Notes: generated by a model from the sequence alone, not told the origin. A stretch of DNA of 64,000 nucleotides from Zygnema circumcarinatum (GCA_037447605.1 CM074809.1:2203528-2267527), one strand, 5' to 3'. Positions 1 to 11,877 are shown, counted from the stretch's first letter. Made by a program: numbers and translations.

Positions 1-275
1 CAGCGTTGCCTCGCTTCTACGCTACTTCGGCGTGCTGCAGTTGTTGGTGACCGTGTTGGTGGACTTCCGCCGCTCCCTCCTCGCGACGTGCCTCACATCG
101 GTGACCTTCGCGGCTGCTTCTAGGGCTGCGTTGTTGTGCCTAGGCGTAGTTTTCCGCTCCTAGCTTCGTTTTATTGTGTTTCGGTCCTTTGTGACCAGTC
201 CTTCGTGGTTCCACATTTTGCCTTTATCCATGTAAATTTGATGGCCTCGCCATCGCGAGTTCAATGAAAGTTTGC
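1..275 (+). mobile_element. 3' end of a non-LTR retrotransposon (LINE), truncated at the window edge
   Basis: An open frame runs from base 1 to a TAG at 121-123 and ends in the peptide PHIGDLRGCF. The same ending occurs in the LINE at 21.6 kb (PHIGDLRGCF) and near 56.9 kb (PHIADLRGCF). The following untranslated tail matches, as reverse complement, about 21498-21740, including the GACCAGTCCTTCGTGGTTCC segment and a hairpin GATGGCCTCGCCATC at 240-254. Homology stops just past the hairpin, as expected for a LINE 3' terminus. The rest of the element lies outside the window. Confidence 0.75.
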
Positions 276-769
276 GGGACCCGAAGACTTGTACGGTCGC
301 TAAGGCGATCCTCCATGCAATATGGACGCTATAAGCACACCACTTAGAAAGCCGGGCGCCATCCGCGCGTCGCATCTGCGCGTCGTATTCGCGTGTCGCA
401 TGAACGACGTCGTTGGTGTCGCACGCGCGCGTTGCCGGCCACGTGGCGAACCGCCACGGGCTAGCAAGAGGGACGGGCCACGGGCTACAAACATGCCGTT
501 TCGGGCATTGTCAACCGACAATCACAATCCCGCGATTACGAACATCGTACAAAAAAGGGCCACATCCAGGGCTCCACAGCCTGTTGCCGGTTTCGTGCCT
601 GTACGGTGACGTCGACGACGTTTTGATGACGAAGCGATTCAGAAACACGGTAATATCATCTTCCCCTGTTCTTTACGTCCTCCCGACATCCATTTTCTTA
701 CACTCGCCAGTCTAACAGAAGAGTTGCTGCTGATCATTCCGAGGATCCTCCTGGTCTGCTGAGGATGGA
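276..769. other. Intergenic, no gene recognised
   Basis: GC-rich to mixed sequence with CG-rich words such as cgcgcgttgccggccacgtgg. Short open frames on both strands overlap each other and show no family signature. Nothing supportable as a gene was seen. Confidence 0.5.
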
Positions 770-1145
770 ACATGGAGTGGAGTGAAGGGGAGAATGGTGG
801 AAAAATGAAGGAAGAAAAGGATGAAGAAGAAACATCGAGAGTCGAAAGAGCAGAATGGTGGAGGGGGGAAGGAAAAAAAGGAAGGGAAGTAACATGGAGT
901 GTGATGAAGGGGAGAATGGTGGAGAAAGAAGGAAGAAGAGAAGGAGGAAGGAATTAGATTGTAGTGAAAAGGAAAATGGTGGAAGGAAGAAGGAAGAAAC
1001 AGAAGGAGACAGGAACATGGAGTGTGGTGAAGGAAAGATGGTGGAAAGGAGATGGAAGAAGAAGAAAGAAGAAAAGGAGAAGTGTACTGAAGGAAGAATG
1101 GTGTATGGAAGGAAGAAGGTGGTGTTGATGGAGATGAAAGTTACT
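770..1145. repeat. Degenerate ~60-bp purine-rich tandem repeat, about 6 units
   Basis: The phrase (g)tgaag(g)ggagaatggtgg recurs near 783, 845, 903, 961, 1025 and 1085, spaced 57-64 bp. The word acatggagtg recurs near 770, 891 and 1014. One strand is almost purely A and G. Frames here look open only because of this composition. Confidence 0.7.
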
Positions 1146-1154
1146 AACTAACAA

Positions 1155-1412
1155 GTCAGTCTGTTAGCTTGTCAGGTTGTCGGGAAGTCTGTCAGTCTGT
1201 CCGTTAGTCAGTCGTCTGTCTGTCGGACAGTATGTGTGTCCGTCTGTCAGTCAGTCTGTCGGTCGTCGGGCAGTCTGCGAGTTAGTCGGTTTGTCGGTCG
1301 GTTTGTCGGCCAGTTCGCGTGTCCGTCCGTCAGTCAGTCGGCTAGTCCGCCAGTCCTCTGGACTATAAAGACTTTGTCTGTCGGCTAGTCCGCCATTTTA
1401 AAAACCTCTTAT
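1155..1412 (+). repeat. Direct repeat copy A, rich in GTCAGTC/GTCGGT words
   Basis: About 258 bp that is nearly identical to 2605-2862, with only a few mismatches. Internally it is built from short gtcagtctgtc and gtcggt words. Both copies end in ggactataaagactttgtctgtcgg followed by ccattttaaaaac. No TG...CA ends or primer-binding site were seen, so these are not clear LTRs. Confidence 0.85.
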
Positions 1413-1427
1413 GTGGAATTTTCGACT

Positions 1428-1735
1428 AAGATAAGGTTCGTATCTATTTTTATTTTCATATGTAAAATGACAAATAACCATACTTTGATTTCTGAAGGAC
1501 CCAGTCCTGGAGATAACGAAATTCCGAAACACCGATAAGGTTCGTATCTATGTTTATTTTCATATGTAAAAAGACAAATAACCCTAATTTGATTTCTGAA
1601 GGACCCAGTCCTGGAGATAACGAAAATCAGAAACACCGAAAAGTTAAGTATATATGTTTATTTTCATATGTAAAATGACAAATAACCGTACTTTGATTTC
1701 TCAAGGACCCAGTCCTCGAGATAACAAAGATCTAA
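1428..1735 (+). repeat. ~103-bp tandem repeat, 3 units
   Basis: Three copies begin near 1428, 1532 and 1635. Each contains a tatttt(c)atatgtaaaa-gacaaataacc segment, then tttgatttct, (a)aggacccagtcct and gagataac. The third copy is more diverged. Confidence 0.8.
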
Positions 1736-2035
1736 AAGAGCTGAAATCGTCAAACTTGGAAATCCGTATCCAAAACAGGTTCGTACTTCAATTTCTCATT
1801 CCTCCCACTTTTATAGTTTTCAGAAAGACAGAAGAGTTGTAGAGGTAAACCGGTAGGAAGAATGGTAGAAGACAGGAGGAAGAAAAGAAAGAGAGAGAGA
1901 GAGCTTTTACCTTTTTTTTTTCCTTTTCTTTTTCTTCTTTAATAATGTTTTTGTTTTTTTCCATTATGTGAGTGTCGGCGTGTGTGTGGCTATGTCTGTA
2001 TGTTTGTCTGACTGTGCGCATTCTTTTATCTGAAA

Positions 2036-2395
2036 ATAGAAAAAAAAAAAAAACAAAATAATATTACAACAGAAGGCCTAATGTTGTAATAATTACATTG
2101 TTTTTTTTTTTTTCTCTGCGAGTGTTTTTGTGTGCGGCAGAATTTGCGTGTGTGATTTTTCTACAAATAAGAAAAAAAAAAAAACAAAATAATATTACAA
2201 CAGAAGGCCTAATGTTGTAATAATTACATTGTTTTTTTTTTTTTCTCTGCGAGTGTTTTTGTGTGCGGCAGAATTTGCGTGTGTGATTTTTCTACAAATA
2301 AGAAAAAAAAAAAAAAAAAGGAAACAAACTACTACACATAGGGCCCTATGTTGTTAAGTTTGTTTTTTTTTTTTTCGACTGTGATGATGTTTGTG
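2036..2395. repeat. ~130-bp tandem repeat of hairpin-forming units, 2 near-identical plus 1 diverged
   Basis: Units start near 2038, 2168 and 2303. Each has an A run, a short dyad around a G/C core, then a T run. Examples are attacaaca...tgttgtaat flanking gaaggccta in units 1 and 2, and catagggccctatg in unit 3. The unit continues with ctctgcgagtgtttttgtgtgcgg. Paired A and T runs extend each stem. Confidence 0.8.
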
Positions 2396-2604
2396 CGTGT
2401 CTCAATTTGCGTGTTAGACTAAAAAACAAGGGTTTTTATGATTTCTTAGACATTTTCTATTTTCAAGATTTTTAGGAATTTTAAGATTTTTAAGGTTTTA
2501 CATATTTAGGTTATTATTTAGGTTTTTTAGAAATTTTATAGATATTTTAAGCATTTTTAGCGCTTTTACAGTTTTTTTAATCTTTCAGAATTTTTACAGT
2601 TTTT
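2396..2604. other. T-rich spacer with repeated AGATTTTTA-like words
   Basis: Low-complexity T-rich DNA with loosely repeated words such as aagatttttaagg and tttttagaaatttt. No gene signal. Confidence 0.5.
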
Positions 2605-2862
2605 AGTCAGTCCGTTAGCTTGTCAGTTTGTCGGGAAGTCTGTCAGTCTGTCCGTTAGTCAGTCGTCTGTCTGTCGGACAGTATGTGTGTCCGTCTGTCA
2701 GTCAGTCTGTCGGTCGTCGGGCAGTCTGCGAGTTAGTCGGTTTGTCGGTCGGTTTGTCGGCCAGTTCGCGTGTCCGTCCGTCAGTCAGTCGGCTAGTCCG
2801 CCAGTCCTCTGGACTATAAAGACTTTGTCTGTCGGCCAGTCCGCCATTTTAAAAACATCTTA
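2605..2862 (+). repeat. Direct repeat copy B, partner of 1155-1412
   Basis: Near-identical to copy A in the same orientation, about 1.45 kb downstream. A 63-codon frame is identical in both copies (1177-1368 and 2628-2819). The sequence is gtcagtc-type low complexity, so the frame is not taken as coding. Confidence 0.85.
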
Positions 2863-3075
2863 CGTGGAATTAACGATAATATAGAAATTGAAAACATCGA
2901 TAAACATCAAAAATTATTGGCAACGTGGCAACACTTGATTGAATAAAATAAGACCCATTTCCTACAAAAAATCAAGAAAACACACAACACCCACGTCGCA
3001 ATCTCTGACTGGATAACACGTATACCACATTCCGTTCCACAATCCAAAAAAAAAAAAAAAAAAAAATTTTTTTTT

Positions 3076-3139
3076 AAACCACACACAAACTTGACGACAG
3101 AATGATGTGTCATTCTGTCGTCAAGTTTGTGTGTGGTTT
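3076..3139. repeat. Perfect 30-bp hairpin with 4-base loop
   Basis: Arm 3076-3105 is the exact reverse complement of 3110-3139, with loop tgtg at 3106-3109. The arms contain ccacacacaaacttgacg and its complement. T runs flank both sides. Confidence 0.95.
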
Positions 3140-3282
3140 TTTTTTGATTTTTTTTCCCATTTTAGGGCTACGTGGCAACACCCGACTGGATAAAAAACAT
3201 ACCCCATATCCTACAAACGATCCAAAAAAACACCACAATACCAACGTGGCAATTTCTAACTGGATAAAAGCATAACTGAATA

Positions 3283-3319
3283 ACGTTTCGTTTCAACGCT
3301 GTCCGCTGAAACGAAACGT
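3283..3319. repeat. 13-bp hairpin
   Basis: The arms acgtttcgtttca (3283-3295) and tgaaacgaaacgt (3307-3319) are exact reverse complements around an 11-base loop. Confidence 0.9.
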
Positions 3320-3600
3320 AATTATGAGTACATAAATACGCGATATACCCCATTTTAACCGCATTCGATCCAACGAAGAGCACACCAATCAGGACGCGCG
3401 ACGTGGCAACGTCACACTCGCGGAAATTATACCCCATTTTCATCAAAATCATCTTTGACACCTTAATCGAATAATCGTACGGATGAAAACGATGACAAAG
3501 CTTTTGCCTACGGCAACGCAAAAAATGGGGTTATACTTGGAAGATCCAAACTACCAACGAAATTACGACACGTGGCAGAAAGCGGTCCTCACTCTCCACG

Positions 3601-4684
3601 CTGGCGCGCTTTCGCTTGAACATTCTCATTTTTGTTTGATCGGTGGACCCAGGGAGAGAAAAGATGTTTGATTGAACTCACGGGAAAACTCAAATTGAAC
3701 ACTAACGATAATTAATTGTTCGATGTTTAATTGGTTCTCCATACAAATTGTATTGAGAAAAAAATTTAGGAATTCATTTCTCATTTCCTAAAATGAATCG
3801 TGTTCACAAATATAGGATTTTTTTTTGAGAAACTGGTTTTGAAAGGTTTTTTTTTTGAAAAACCAAAATCTTTAATTTCGTTTTTTCTCAACCTGTTCGG
3901 TTTTACGGTAGAAGTAGGGAGGGACGAAAACAGGCAACTGCATCCATAGAGTACACTGCGACTTCCTGTATTTACCCTTGAAATCATCTCCCTTGTGGTC
4001 TCCCCCACCGGAGGTTTTAGAGGCGGAAAGCTTATTGGGTTTGCTTCATCAATCAAAATTAAAGTAAAGCCGCTTTCGCCGTGCGCGTCCAGTAAGGCTG
4101 GTAGAGGCTCTTTGCGCCATCATACACATGCCTTCTTTTTCGATGGAGAGATAACAACATCATAATGGTAAATAGTCATCACACTCCCGGTGCTTTAGTT
4201 CTTTGGTATGCATGTCCATAAAGTTCTGTCAAAAAATTAGTTTTTTTCTGTCCAAGTTTGTAACCAAATAAAAAATGCTACCAACGAAAACCGGGCCCTC
4301 TCAATGTCTCCGCCTCTACAACCTAATTTCAAACATCGTTCTCCCAGTCAGCTTCTTTGCCTCTGTGCCACACTTCACCTAAGGACCTCCACCCGTCCAC
4401 CTACCAAGCTGCCGTTCTTTCATCCACACCAACAATTCAGGGAAACGAGGTATTCACGGAGCGTTCAAGAGAGGAAACTTGGTACAAGAGGCACTGCTGG
4501 TAGAAATTCTGCCTGCACTGCCACCTACCAACGTTCGCAATAATAATAAGTCAAAGAGGAGAAGCCACAAAAGGGAAAAAATTCTAAGCACAAGCACTTT
4601 CCTCTCCGGTGACATCTCCAACGTGTCTAGCACTACGACAACTTCATCTAGAGGCTATGTTCTGTCTGCGGCGCGAGCATTGCA
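3601..4684. other. Intergenic; probably includes the 3' UTR of the MINDY gene at its upper end
   Basis: AT-rich with T runs around 3820-3860. No coding signature. The MINDY gene reads on the minus strand and stops at 4685, so the bases just below it are probably its 3' UTR; no clear polyadenylation site was fixed. Confidence 0.4.
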
Positions 4685-7600
4685 TCACATTACAACACAG
4701 TTACTTCCACTTTTCCTATCCCTTTCGTCAACCCTAGCAGCGGCTGCAGCAGTTGGTGGCCAAGTGGGACCCTGCATCAAGGAAAACAAAGGAAGCCCTG
4801 GTAAGGATGGACCCATGACCCGTGATGGAGTGACCGTGCGGGAAGGTGCAGGCCGGTAATGGCCAACCTCCTTTCTAAAGCAAAAGCATGCTGGGTGACT
4901 AACCCATGCTCCTGTCCAAGGACTTGACCAACGGCTCCCCTTTCCAAAGCACATGTGGGCATGATGCATGTTGTCGGCAATTGACTCCTCATGTCAAGCT
5001 TCTCCAACAAAGGAAAAGCGAATGCAAGAAATTACAGATCATGACTATCACAATTTCCAGCCAAAAACAAGCCTACAAACAGCAACAGCAACAGCTTACA
5101 GCCTGCTCACCATTTGACAATAACAAAAGACTCGGTCCTTTTTCCACTGGTATGAGACATCGCATGGCAGGTCAGTTGTCTCAGGCGCTACCGTTCACGA
5201 GTCCATCGACCTACCTCGATTAGACAGCTCATTGCAGGCCTGAAACAACTAAGTTACGAGCTAGACACTTATGACAACACTCAAAACAAATGATATCTGT
5301 GCATAAGAAATCACCATAGCAAACGACTTGCGTGGCCTCCAACAAAACGGAGGAACACACTTAATAGGGAAGTTGAGCATTTCCGAATGCACATGGCACA
5401 AGTGTGATCTCGAAAACTCACCACTACTAACCTTTGAGAGGATGATGGAACTCTCAAAGGTCTACCTTTAGACACCCCTGCTGACTGCTGCTGCTGCTGC
5501 TGTTGAAGCTGATGTTGATTCTGGTGCTGATGCTGATGCTGATGCTGCTGATGCTGATGCTGCTGCTGCTGACGCTGATGCCGCCGTTGCTCGTCCATCT
5601 CCTGCTGTTGCAATGCAAGTGCAAGCTGTAGATCGGAACTGCAAAATCACAAAAAGGTACAGGAATCATTACATGTGCTGCTCTAGTTCTTGCCATGAAT
5701 AGACAATTAAAAATTCAAAAATGTTTTCGCAACGGCCAATAGGGTCGGAGCTTTGTCAAGAGTACGTAGACACACTTGAAACTTTAGAAGGCCATTTCGA
5801 ACACAAAATTATCATTCACCATTGCCTACCTATGACCCGAACTGCGTCTTGAAGGACCTCTAAAACCAGAACCATCAAACAAAACTGGTGCACTTTTTCC
5901 AATCTCATTGCTATTCGGTTGCCTGAATACGCTATCAGCACCCACGGGTTTCGAGATTTGAGGACAGGTACCCACTTGTAATCATTCTCTTGGACGCCTG
6001 CTCCTCCGACCTGATCCTGCAGTTCACCAACAGATGAAGACGGTGAGACAAACATAAAAAATAAAAATAAAAAAAATAAAAAAAAACCCGGGTGGACATC
6101 AGCATCAAAAGAAAAGGGAATTGTGGTGCAGTGCCCCCAAATGACTGTGTCCAATACCGTTGCTTTACTCTACATCCTGGGAGTAAAATACAGAAGCCCA
6201 TTCCCCTATTACAGACGTGGTTGTGTTCAGAGGAGAGGTATAACTCTCCAATAAGCTAGAACACATCCTTGTTTCTGGCCACCGGAATGCTGGATGAAAC
6301 AGTTTCTCGAAGAATGAAGTCTATACTGGAAAGCCTAAAAATCCTAGATAGAGAATTTAACAAAAGAGGAGAATACCCTAGTAGCGGCGGCGACAATAGC
6401 TGCTTCATCTTCCTCAGCCCAAGACCTGGGAATGCTTTCGGCATGGAAAATATGGAAGTCACCTGTGCAGAACTGGTTGTCTCCTTCAACCTGTCAAATG
6501 CGAAATTCAAGAGCAGTAAGCCTGCAAGTTATGCAGCCAAAACAACAGCGGTTGAACAAATTGTGAGAGACCGTAGCTCCACGCGGGGCTCTTATGCCAT
6601 TGTCATAACTTGTCAGAGTAGTGATCTCCTGCTCCAACTTCATGATCCAAATTTAACCAAGGCAATATGAAAAACAACAAGGTTTTCATTACAATGACAA
6701 AAGTTTTATCTTCACATCATGGTCTCAGAAATTCGTCAGCGTCATAACAGCTGTGCATCGATTGCCTTCTAATTAGTCCCCTATAAGCCCTCTTAAGAAT
6801 CCTAAAAACATAGAGCACACTGCACATAGAGCACACTTTTCGTCTAACTAAGGTCCAAGGAAAAAGAAACAACGAGACTTTACAAAGCCAAACATTGTAA
6901 GAATTGTCAATCACCTCGCTTAGCCTCTCCCAGACAAGGTTTGACTGATTGTAATATCCTTGATCGGTGGCCAATAGGTAGAGAGATCCTTCATACTGCA
7001 GACACAATGCAAAGTAACCAAACATTGAGTCAGACCACATCCATTACCATGGCCACTTCAAAATAAATACAGCAGAAAATAAAGTTAAAAACATAACAAC
7101 CGGTCAGTACTTCTCTGGGCAAAACACGTTTGCTAAAACTCTTCACTCGCAAAGCGGAAACCATCCACATGGCAGGCATCCAGGACTGATACATCACCAT
7201 TCATCGTACTCAATATATGCACGACCACATCATGTCCGTCCAATGGACGGCCTGACATTAGAGACAGACTGAAATTAGAGACAGAGAAAATAAGCCGGAA
7301 CAGTATCCACTTTGCAAATGTCCTGTCATGAAGACTGGCGCCAAACACGCACGTCTCTGAAGCCACTGGAGCAAGGTCAAAGGACATCCTGAAATCCGCT
7401 GAAAAGGACCAACCTTGAACATGGTGCTAAAGTGATTATTCCTAAAGAAAACACAAAGCTCTCGTTCTTTGATCCCCTCCTGCAGACTGAACAGTCTGCA
7501 CACAGAAACAAAAAAGGGAAGAAATTCATTTTAGAACTTAAAAATGAAAGAAACTTGTCTCCTTCGTTCAAAAGCAGTATGTTGGATGTGTACTCTGCAA

Positions 7601-10600
7601 GGCAACTTAAAGCCTTTGTTGCTGCTACAATGCGAAAGTACAAAAAAGGGAAGGGGCGAGTCAGAATCATGAGAGCGAATCGCATCGGAGCACATTACCC
7701 GTGATACGTTAGTTGAGACGCTGTGCTGCTCAGAAAATTGTCTGACAATATTGCTGCATTCCCACATGCAACGGTAGCAACACGTAAGGTTGCTTAACAA
7801 ATGGTCCTACACATGTGGAAAGTAAAGTCGTTCTTCAAGTACGGAATTTGACATTCATATTATCGAACAAAGTTATCTCTCCTTCCACTTCACAACCAGG
7901 GACCGAGAGGCCATTTTCGGACTTGCCCTTCGTGACATTCTGCCAAACAAGCACTGACTTTAACCAACTCTGCTCCATAATGCCGAGCGCATGCTGAGGG
8001 GTCGTCCAGCCTTCCAACAAGTGCAGCCATCCTGCTAATAACACACTTTCATCACTTTCTTACTAACCTTCCTTTGTAGCTTCAGTTAACTCCTCATCAC
8101 TGGCTTTTACTTCGTCCTCTCTTGGATTACATTCATCAATATTCTGTTGCTCCTGTGCCCTCCACTGTGGTGATCGCCCTGCCTCCGAAAGAGTGGGCAT
8201 GGTACTTTCCTCTTCAACAGTGCGCATATGAGGCTCGCTCAACCTCACTCGGTCAGCCATAGTTTCTCCTTCACTCAGCCACACCCTCAGGCTCGGCTGC
8301 ACATCACTCGTTTCATCTGGCTTCAAGGCAACATTGTCCTCCTCTTCGTCCAGGTCCTCATCATCGGGCTCTTCATCCAGAAACGAGTCATTCTTAGGAG
8401 GTTTGACACCTCCTGTGGCCCGTGGCTTTCCTGGTGTTGGTCCTGTGTTCGGAATTTTCTCCCAGGGATCAATGTGAGACTCGTGCTTCTCTTTAGTATC
8501 GTCAGATGCAACGAAGATAGACTTCTCCCCGCGTGGAAAGGCTGCTTCCGAATCATTATCATTCCCTTCATCCAGCTGCTGCGCTTTGAGCACCCTGCTC
8601 AAAGCATCAACACTGCCTTCATGAAGCATAGTCGCAGAGCTCTCAGCGCGGCCAATAGCGGCCAAGCTGGGCCTGTCCTCATCGTCGTCGTCATCATCAT
8701 CCTCATCCTGAAGTAGTCCTGCAGCTTTTGCAATCCGATCCACATCATCCTCGTGTATCAATGAATCCGCTGTTGCGTTGTCCATGTGCTCCCAGTTGAC
8801 GGGATTGAATGATGTCATTCTGACAGTAGGTCCTTCCCCGTTTTTGCTGAAGTCCGAATTGACCGCCACGCCTTCGGAGGGAACAGGCTCTGACGAGGCT
8901 TTAGCAGCTAGACTACTAGAAGGTTCTGAAAATCTCGAAGAATGCAAGTCAACCAACTTCTCCACTAATGTGTTGTACGATTGCGACCCAACTGCCTTCG
9001 TTGTCAAATCATCCTGCTCCCGAATAGCAAACGGGCGGTGAAGAAAATGAACTTTAAGCAATTTACTATCGGCGATTCACAAATTCAGCCAGGTTCCATA
9101 GAGAAACATCGATCCTATACTAATATTCAACAATTTAAGTCAGAACAGGGCTTAACTGCAACCTCAAAACACCTTCATACTGTACAAGCACCACTAGAGT
9201 ACGAATCCCCTATCTTCGGGGGTTTTTTTTTTTTTTTTACTAGTCCAAGTTTAGACTTTTGCAGCGACAAGTCTGAGCGGGAGGAGAAAGCAAAAATAAC
9301 AGCATTGCAAAAACTGCACCTGTTGGTTATCCCTAAAAAGTGGTCATGCTTCTGCTGTGACTCACGAAAAGAGAAACTTGACGATAAAAACTGGAAGTTA
9401 ATCCCCACCGCTCCTTTAAAATCGGTACTCATAAATAAATACTTGCAACTGGAGACTCTGAACTTCGAAGAAATTGAGCTACTGACGCCCTGCCAGTCGT
9501 GCAGCAACAAATCTCGCACTGTTCATGAATACGAGGCTCTCCTGAATATACAATATCACAAACATATGAATATGCAGTTCAATTGCTGCATACCTGTGGA
9601 TCCACGAGCCAACCATGCACGAGGCTTATGTCCAGAAGGTCGAAAATGGCCGTCTCAGGAGTGAACTCGAAGTCATGAATACTGCGGTTCAACCAGACGA
9701 AATTAAGTGGGATAGCAGAGAGCAACAAGTAAACATCGATGAGGGAAAAAGGAAGGGAAATAACCTGGGAGGAGGATAAGGAGAAAGAAAGTAGTCGGGA
9801 AACACCTTTACGGCAGAACCGCATACAAAGCTTTTACGGGCATGAGCGAGCATATCAGGCGCAAGCAACTCTACATAAAAGATAAGCTCGAAAGAGAATG
9901 TGACAGAGCATGTTTGCTCACTTTCTGAACCGGACATTCACGTCAATTCCTGTTGCCAGTCGAGGAAGCATCGCAATTACGTCAGACACGTTTTGTTGTT
10001 GGTTTTTAGCATAAGAATCATCGTTTCCCTGTAATAAATTGGGAAAAAACCTTGTAAGCACGAAAGGTAGTTAACAAAGAAGGTGATCAGAAGCTGAAGC
10101 ACTAGGTGTATTCACGAAAATAAAACCTTTTTCCAAAAAAGGGAGAGTCAGACATGACTTACCGCGCTGCTAAGGTTGGAGTCGAGAAGCCTGTGTGCAA
10201 CAAGTGAAAGAAGATCTTCCAGAGAAATTTCAGGTGCGTCAGGGTGCATGTTGATGTTATTGCGAAGGAGAAGCACGTTCGCTGCAGCCATGGCACAAAT
10301 TTAAACTTGAAAAAAGTCAACGGTGAAGCTATAGGCCTCATTCAATCTTTACGCATAAAAAGTTGATCTGTTCACACTAGCTGTAAGTTAAACAATGAAA
10401 AAATCGTCTCATATTCCATCCAATGACAACACACGTATTCCTCCAATTTCACAACGTAAATCACAGCTGTTTCACGACAGGAGAACAATGGCGCGCGCAC
10501 ATACATATTGCAAGCAAGGGACACGGCCCGTTCTCATTCTGAAGAACTATCGGAACATTCCTGCGACTCAGGAAGTCAATCCGCTTGATTTTGTACGCCT

Positions 10601-10619
10601 GCTTGCCTTCTGTCGCCAT
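4685..10619 (-). CDS. MINDY-family (FAM63/DUF544) deubiquitinase with MIU motif and C-terminal CaaX box
   Basis: MINDY proteins are cysteine deubiquitinases preferring K48-linked chains. Exons in phase: 10505-10619, 10163-10281, 9922-10028, 9594-9681, 8068-9013, 7699-7753, 7414-7495, 6915-6995, 6463-6490, one or more unresolved between 6462 and 5639, 5432-5638, 4685-4733. Exon 1 has the catalytic motif QNENGPCPLLAI with its Cys; exon 2 continues NVLLLRNN. Later exons give FEFTPETAIFDLLDISLVHG, ELCVFFRNNHFSTMF and LYLLATDQGY. The long exon 5 is an acidic insert with a run of Asp/Glu. DLQLALALQQQEMD near 5600 is a ubiquitin-binding MIU, followed by a Gln/His tract. The end is KSGSNCVVM, a CaaX prenylation signal, implying membrane attachment. 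The ATG at 10619 is chosen over one at 10730, whose extra residues come from a CAG/CTG tract. Fold and family are confident; exon edges between 5639 and 6462 are not. Confidence 0.9.
5475..5605 (-). repeat. Interrupted CAG/CAT triplet tract coding for Gln/His
   Basis: On the minus strand this coding tract reads as mixed CAG, CAT and CAA codons. It gives a run of about 35 mostly Gln and His residues directly after the MIU of the MINDY protein. Confidence 0.9.
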
Positions 10620-11877
10620 TTTCCCTGCTATCCCTCTTCTTCCAGCTTCTGCAGCAGCAGCAAGTAGAAGCAGCAGCAGCAGCAGAAACAGACAGCTCTT
10701 CCTCAGCACTGCAGGAAGATGACGCCACACTTCACGCGATCAAACCGAGGACCATCCAAACCTGCCCAACCGTAACGGCCCGTTGGATGACCGTCGGCCG
10801 TACGGTGTACGTCACGTGCGTTGCCGTACGACTTGCCGTACGTGTGTGTACGGCGCAGTGCCAATGTGCGGACTTTTCGTCGCGAGCCGGCGGTAAATGG
10901 TACCGTACGAACCACGTCAGCGTCCAATAAGATTTTTGACGAGTCAGAGCCCCCCACGTATGATAGAGTCGGCCACGTGTGCGTGCAACGTGTGTTCGGG
11001 CGAGCGGGGCGCGTTGTCGATACAGTACTGTAGCGCCTCGCTAGCTGTACGGTAGGCTGGACGGCAGCGTCGCGGCTACCGGCCGCCGGCCCTGGCGACA
11101 GGCGTACGGCGGCCGGCCGTCCGTCAACCGGCTACCGGCCGGCCGGCCGACTGGATGCTGCCATGGGCGGGAGTTCCGACCGGTCAGTGCGAGAAACTGA
11201 ACTGGACACTGAACTGAACTGCGCTGTTCTCTGCCTGTGCTGTCGAAACTGAACTGGAATCCACTTTTCATGGAAACGTTGGGAGCGCCTTGCCGTTGGC
11301 CCGCCGTGCACGCTTCCTAGGGACGCGCCACAACGGCAAGCGCAACATTGGGCCAGCTTTAGCATGAAGGCCATGGCGCAAGCAGGACACGGAAGACAAC
11401 GTCATACATCGGAGTTTATGGCACGGCCTTTGGAAAAAAAAAGGAAAGTGTTGGTGTTTGCTGCAGTGGTTTGTTTTTTGTTTGTGAGGAAGGCGGGGAA
11501 GGCTGTGAGTGAAGGGACTCAGGAAGACTGGGGATGAGGGAATGTAGGCCTATGTTTGAGGCAAGGCTCTTCGCGTTCGCATAATATGGAGAGAAAAAGA
11601 GAGGGAGAGGATTGTGGAGGCTACAAAAGGACATGGACCATTGTGTAGTAAAGGCAAGGCAAAATGAACACGCTTTGTGAAGAATGCAGAGCTTTATTTG
11701 CAATGGAATGTCCAGGAACATTTGTTGCGCAGAAAGACAAAAACTTCAAACCATCTCATCTGATCTTCATGAAGAAGAACTATCTTCAGCACTGCAGCCC
11801 TCCCTCTCTAATCGCTCTCCCTCATCAGGTCGAATGAAGATTCCCGGCGAAGCGCGAGCCCTTGCGGGCGCGTGACG
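10620..11877. promoter_or_regulatory. Intergenic: MINDY upstream region and 3' flank of the next minus-strand gene
   Basis: A CAG/GCA tract lies at 10650-10690, in the probable MINDY 5' UTR. From 10790 to 11045 the words cgtacgg, ccgtacg and cacgtg recur. From 11060 to 11160 there are stacked ccggccgg words. No TATA box was assigned with confidence. Confidence 0.35.

Larger units (their letters stand above)
2920..3600. repeat. Degenerate ~75-bp repeat with ACGTGGCAA heads, interrupted by hairpins
   Basis: The words (a)acgtggcaa...ctgactggataaaa...cata.ccccat..cctacaaa.gatcc recur near 2921, 2992, 3170 and 3245. Shorter acgtggca remnants lie near 3400 and 3570. Units are interrupted by two foldbacks, at 3076-3139 and 3283-3319. 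The units are strongly diverged, so copy number is approximate. Confidence 0.6.

Noticed and set aside
1155-2862. LTR retrotransposon bounded by the 258-bp repeats
   Set aside because: No TG...CA ends, primer-binding site, polypurine tract or gag-pol remnant between them.
8981-9664. 227-codon plus-strand frame
   Set aside because: It lies opposite MINDY exons and introns that are supported by splice phase and family similarity.
10620-10730. Upstream in-frame ATG adding a hydrophobic Leu-rich leader to MINDY
   Set aside because: The leader is coded by a CTG/CAG tract; MINDY enzymes are cytosolic and the family start aligns with the ATG at 10619.
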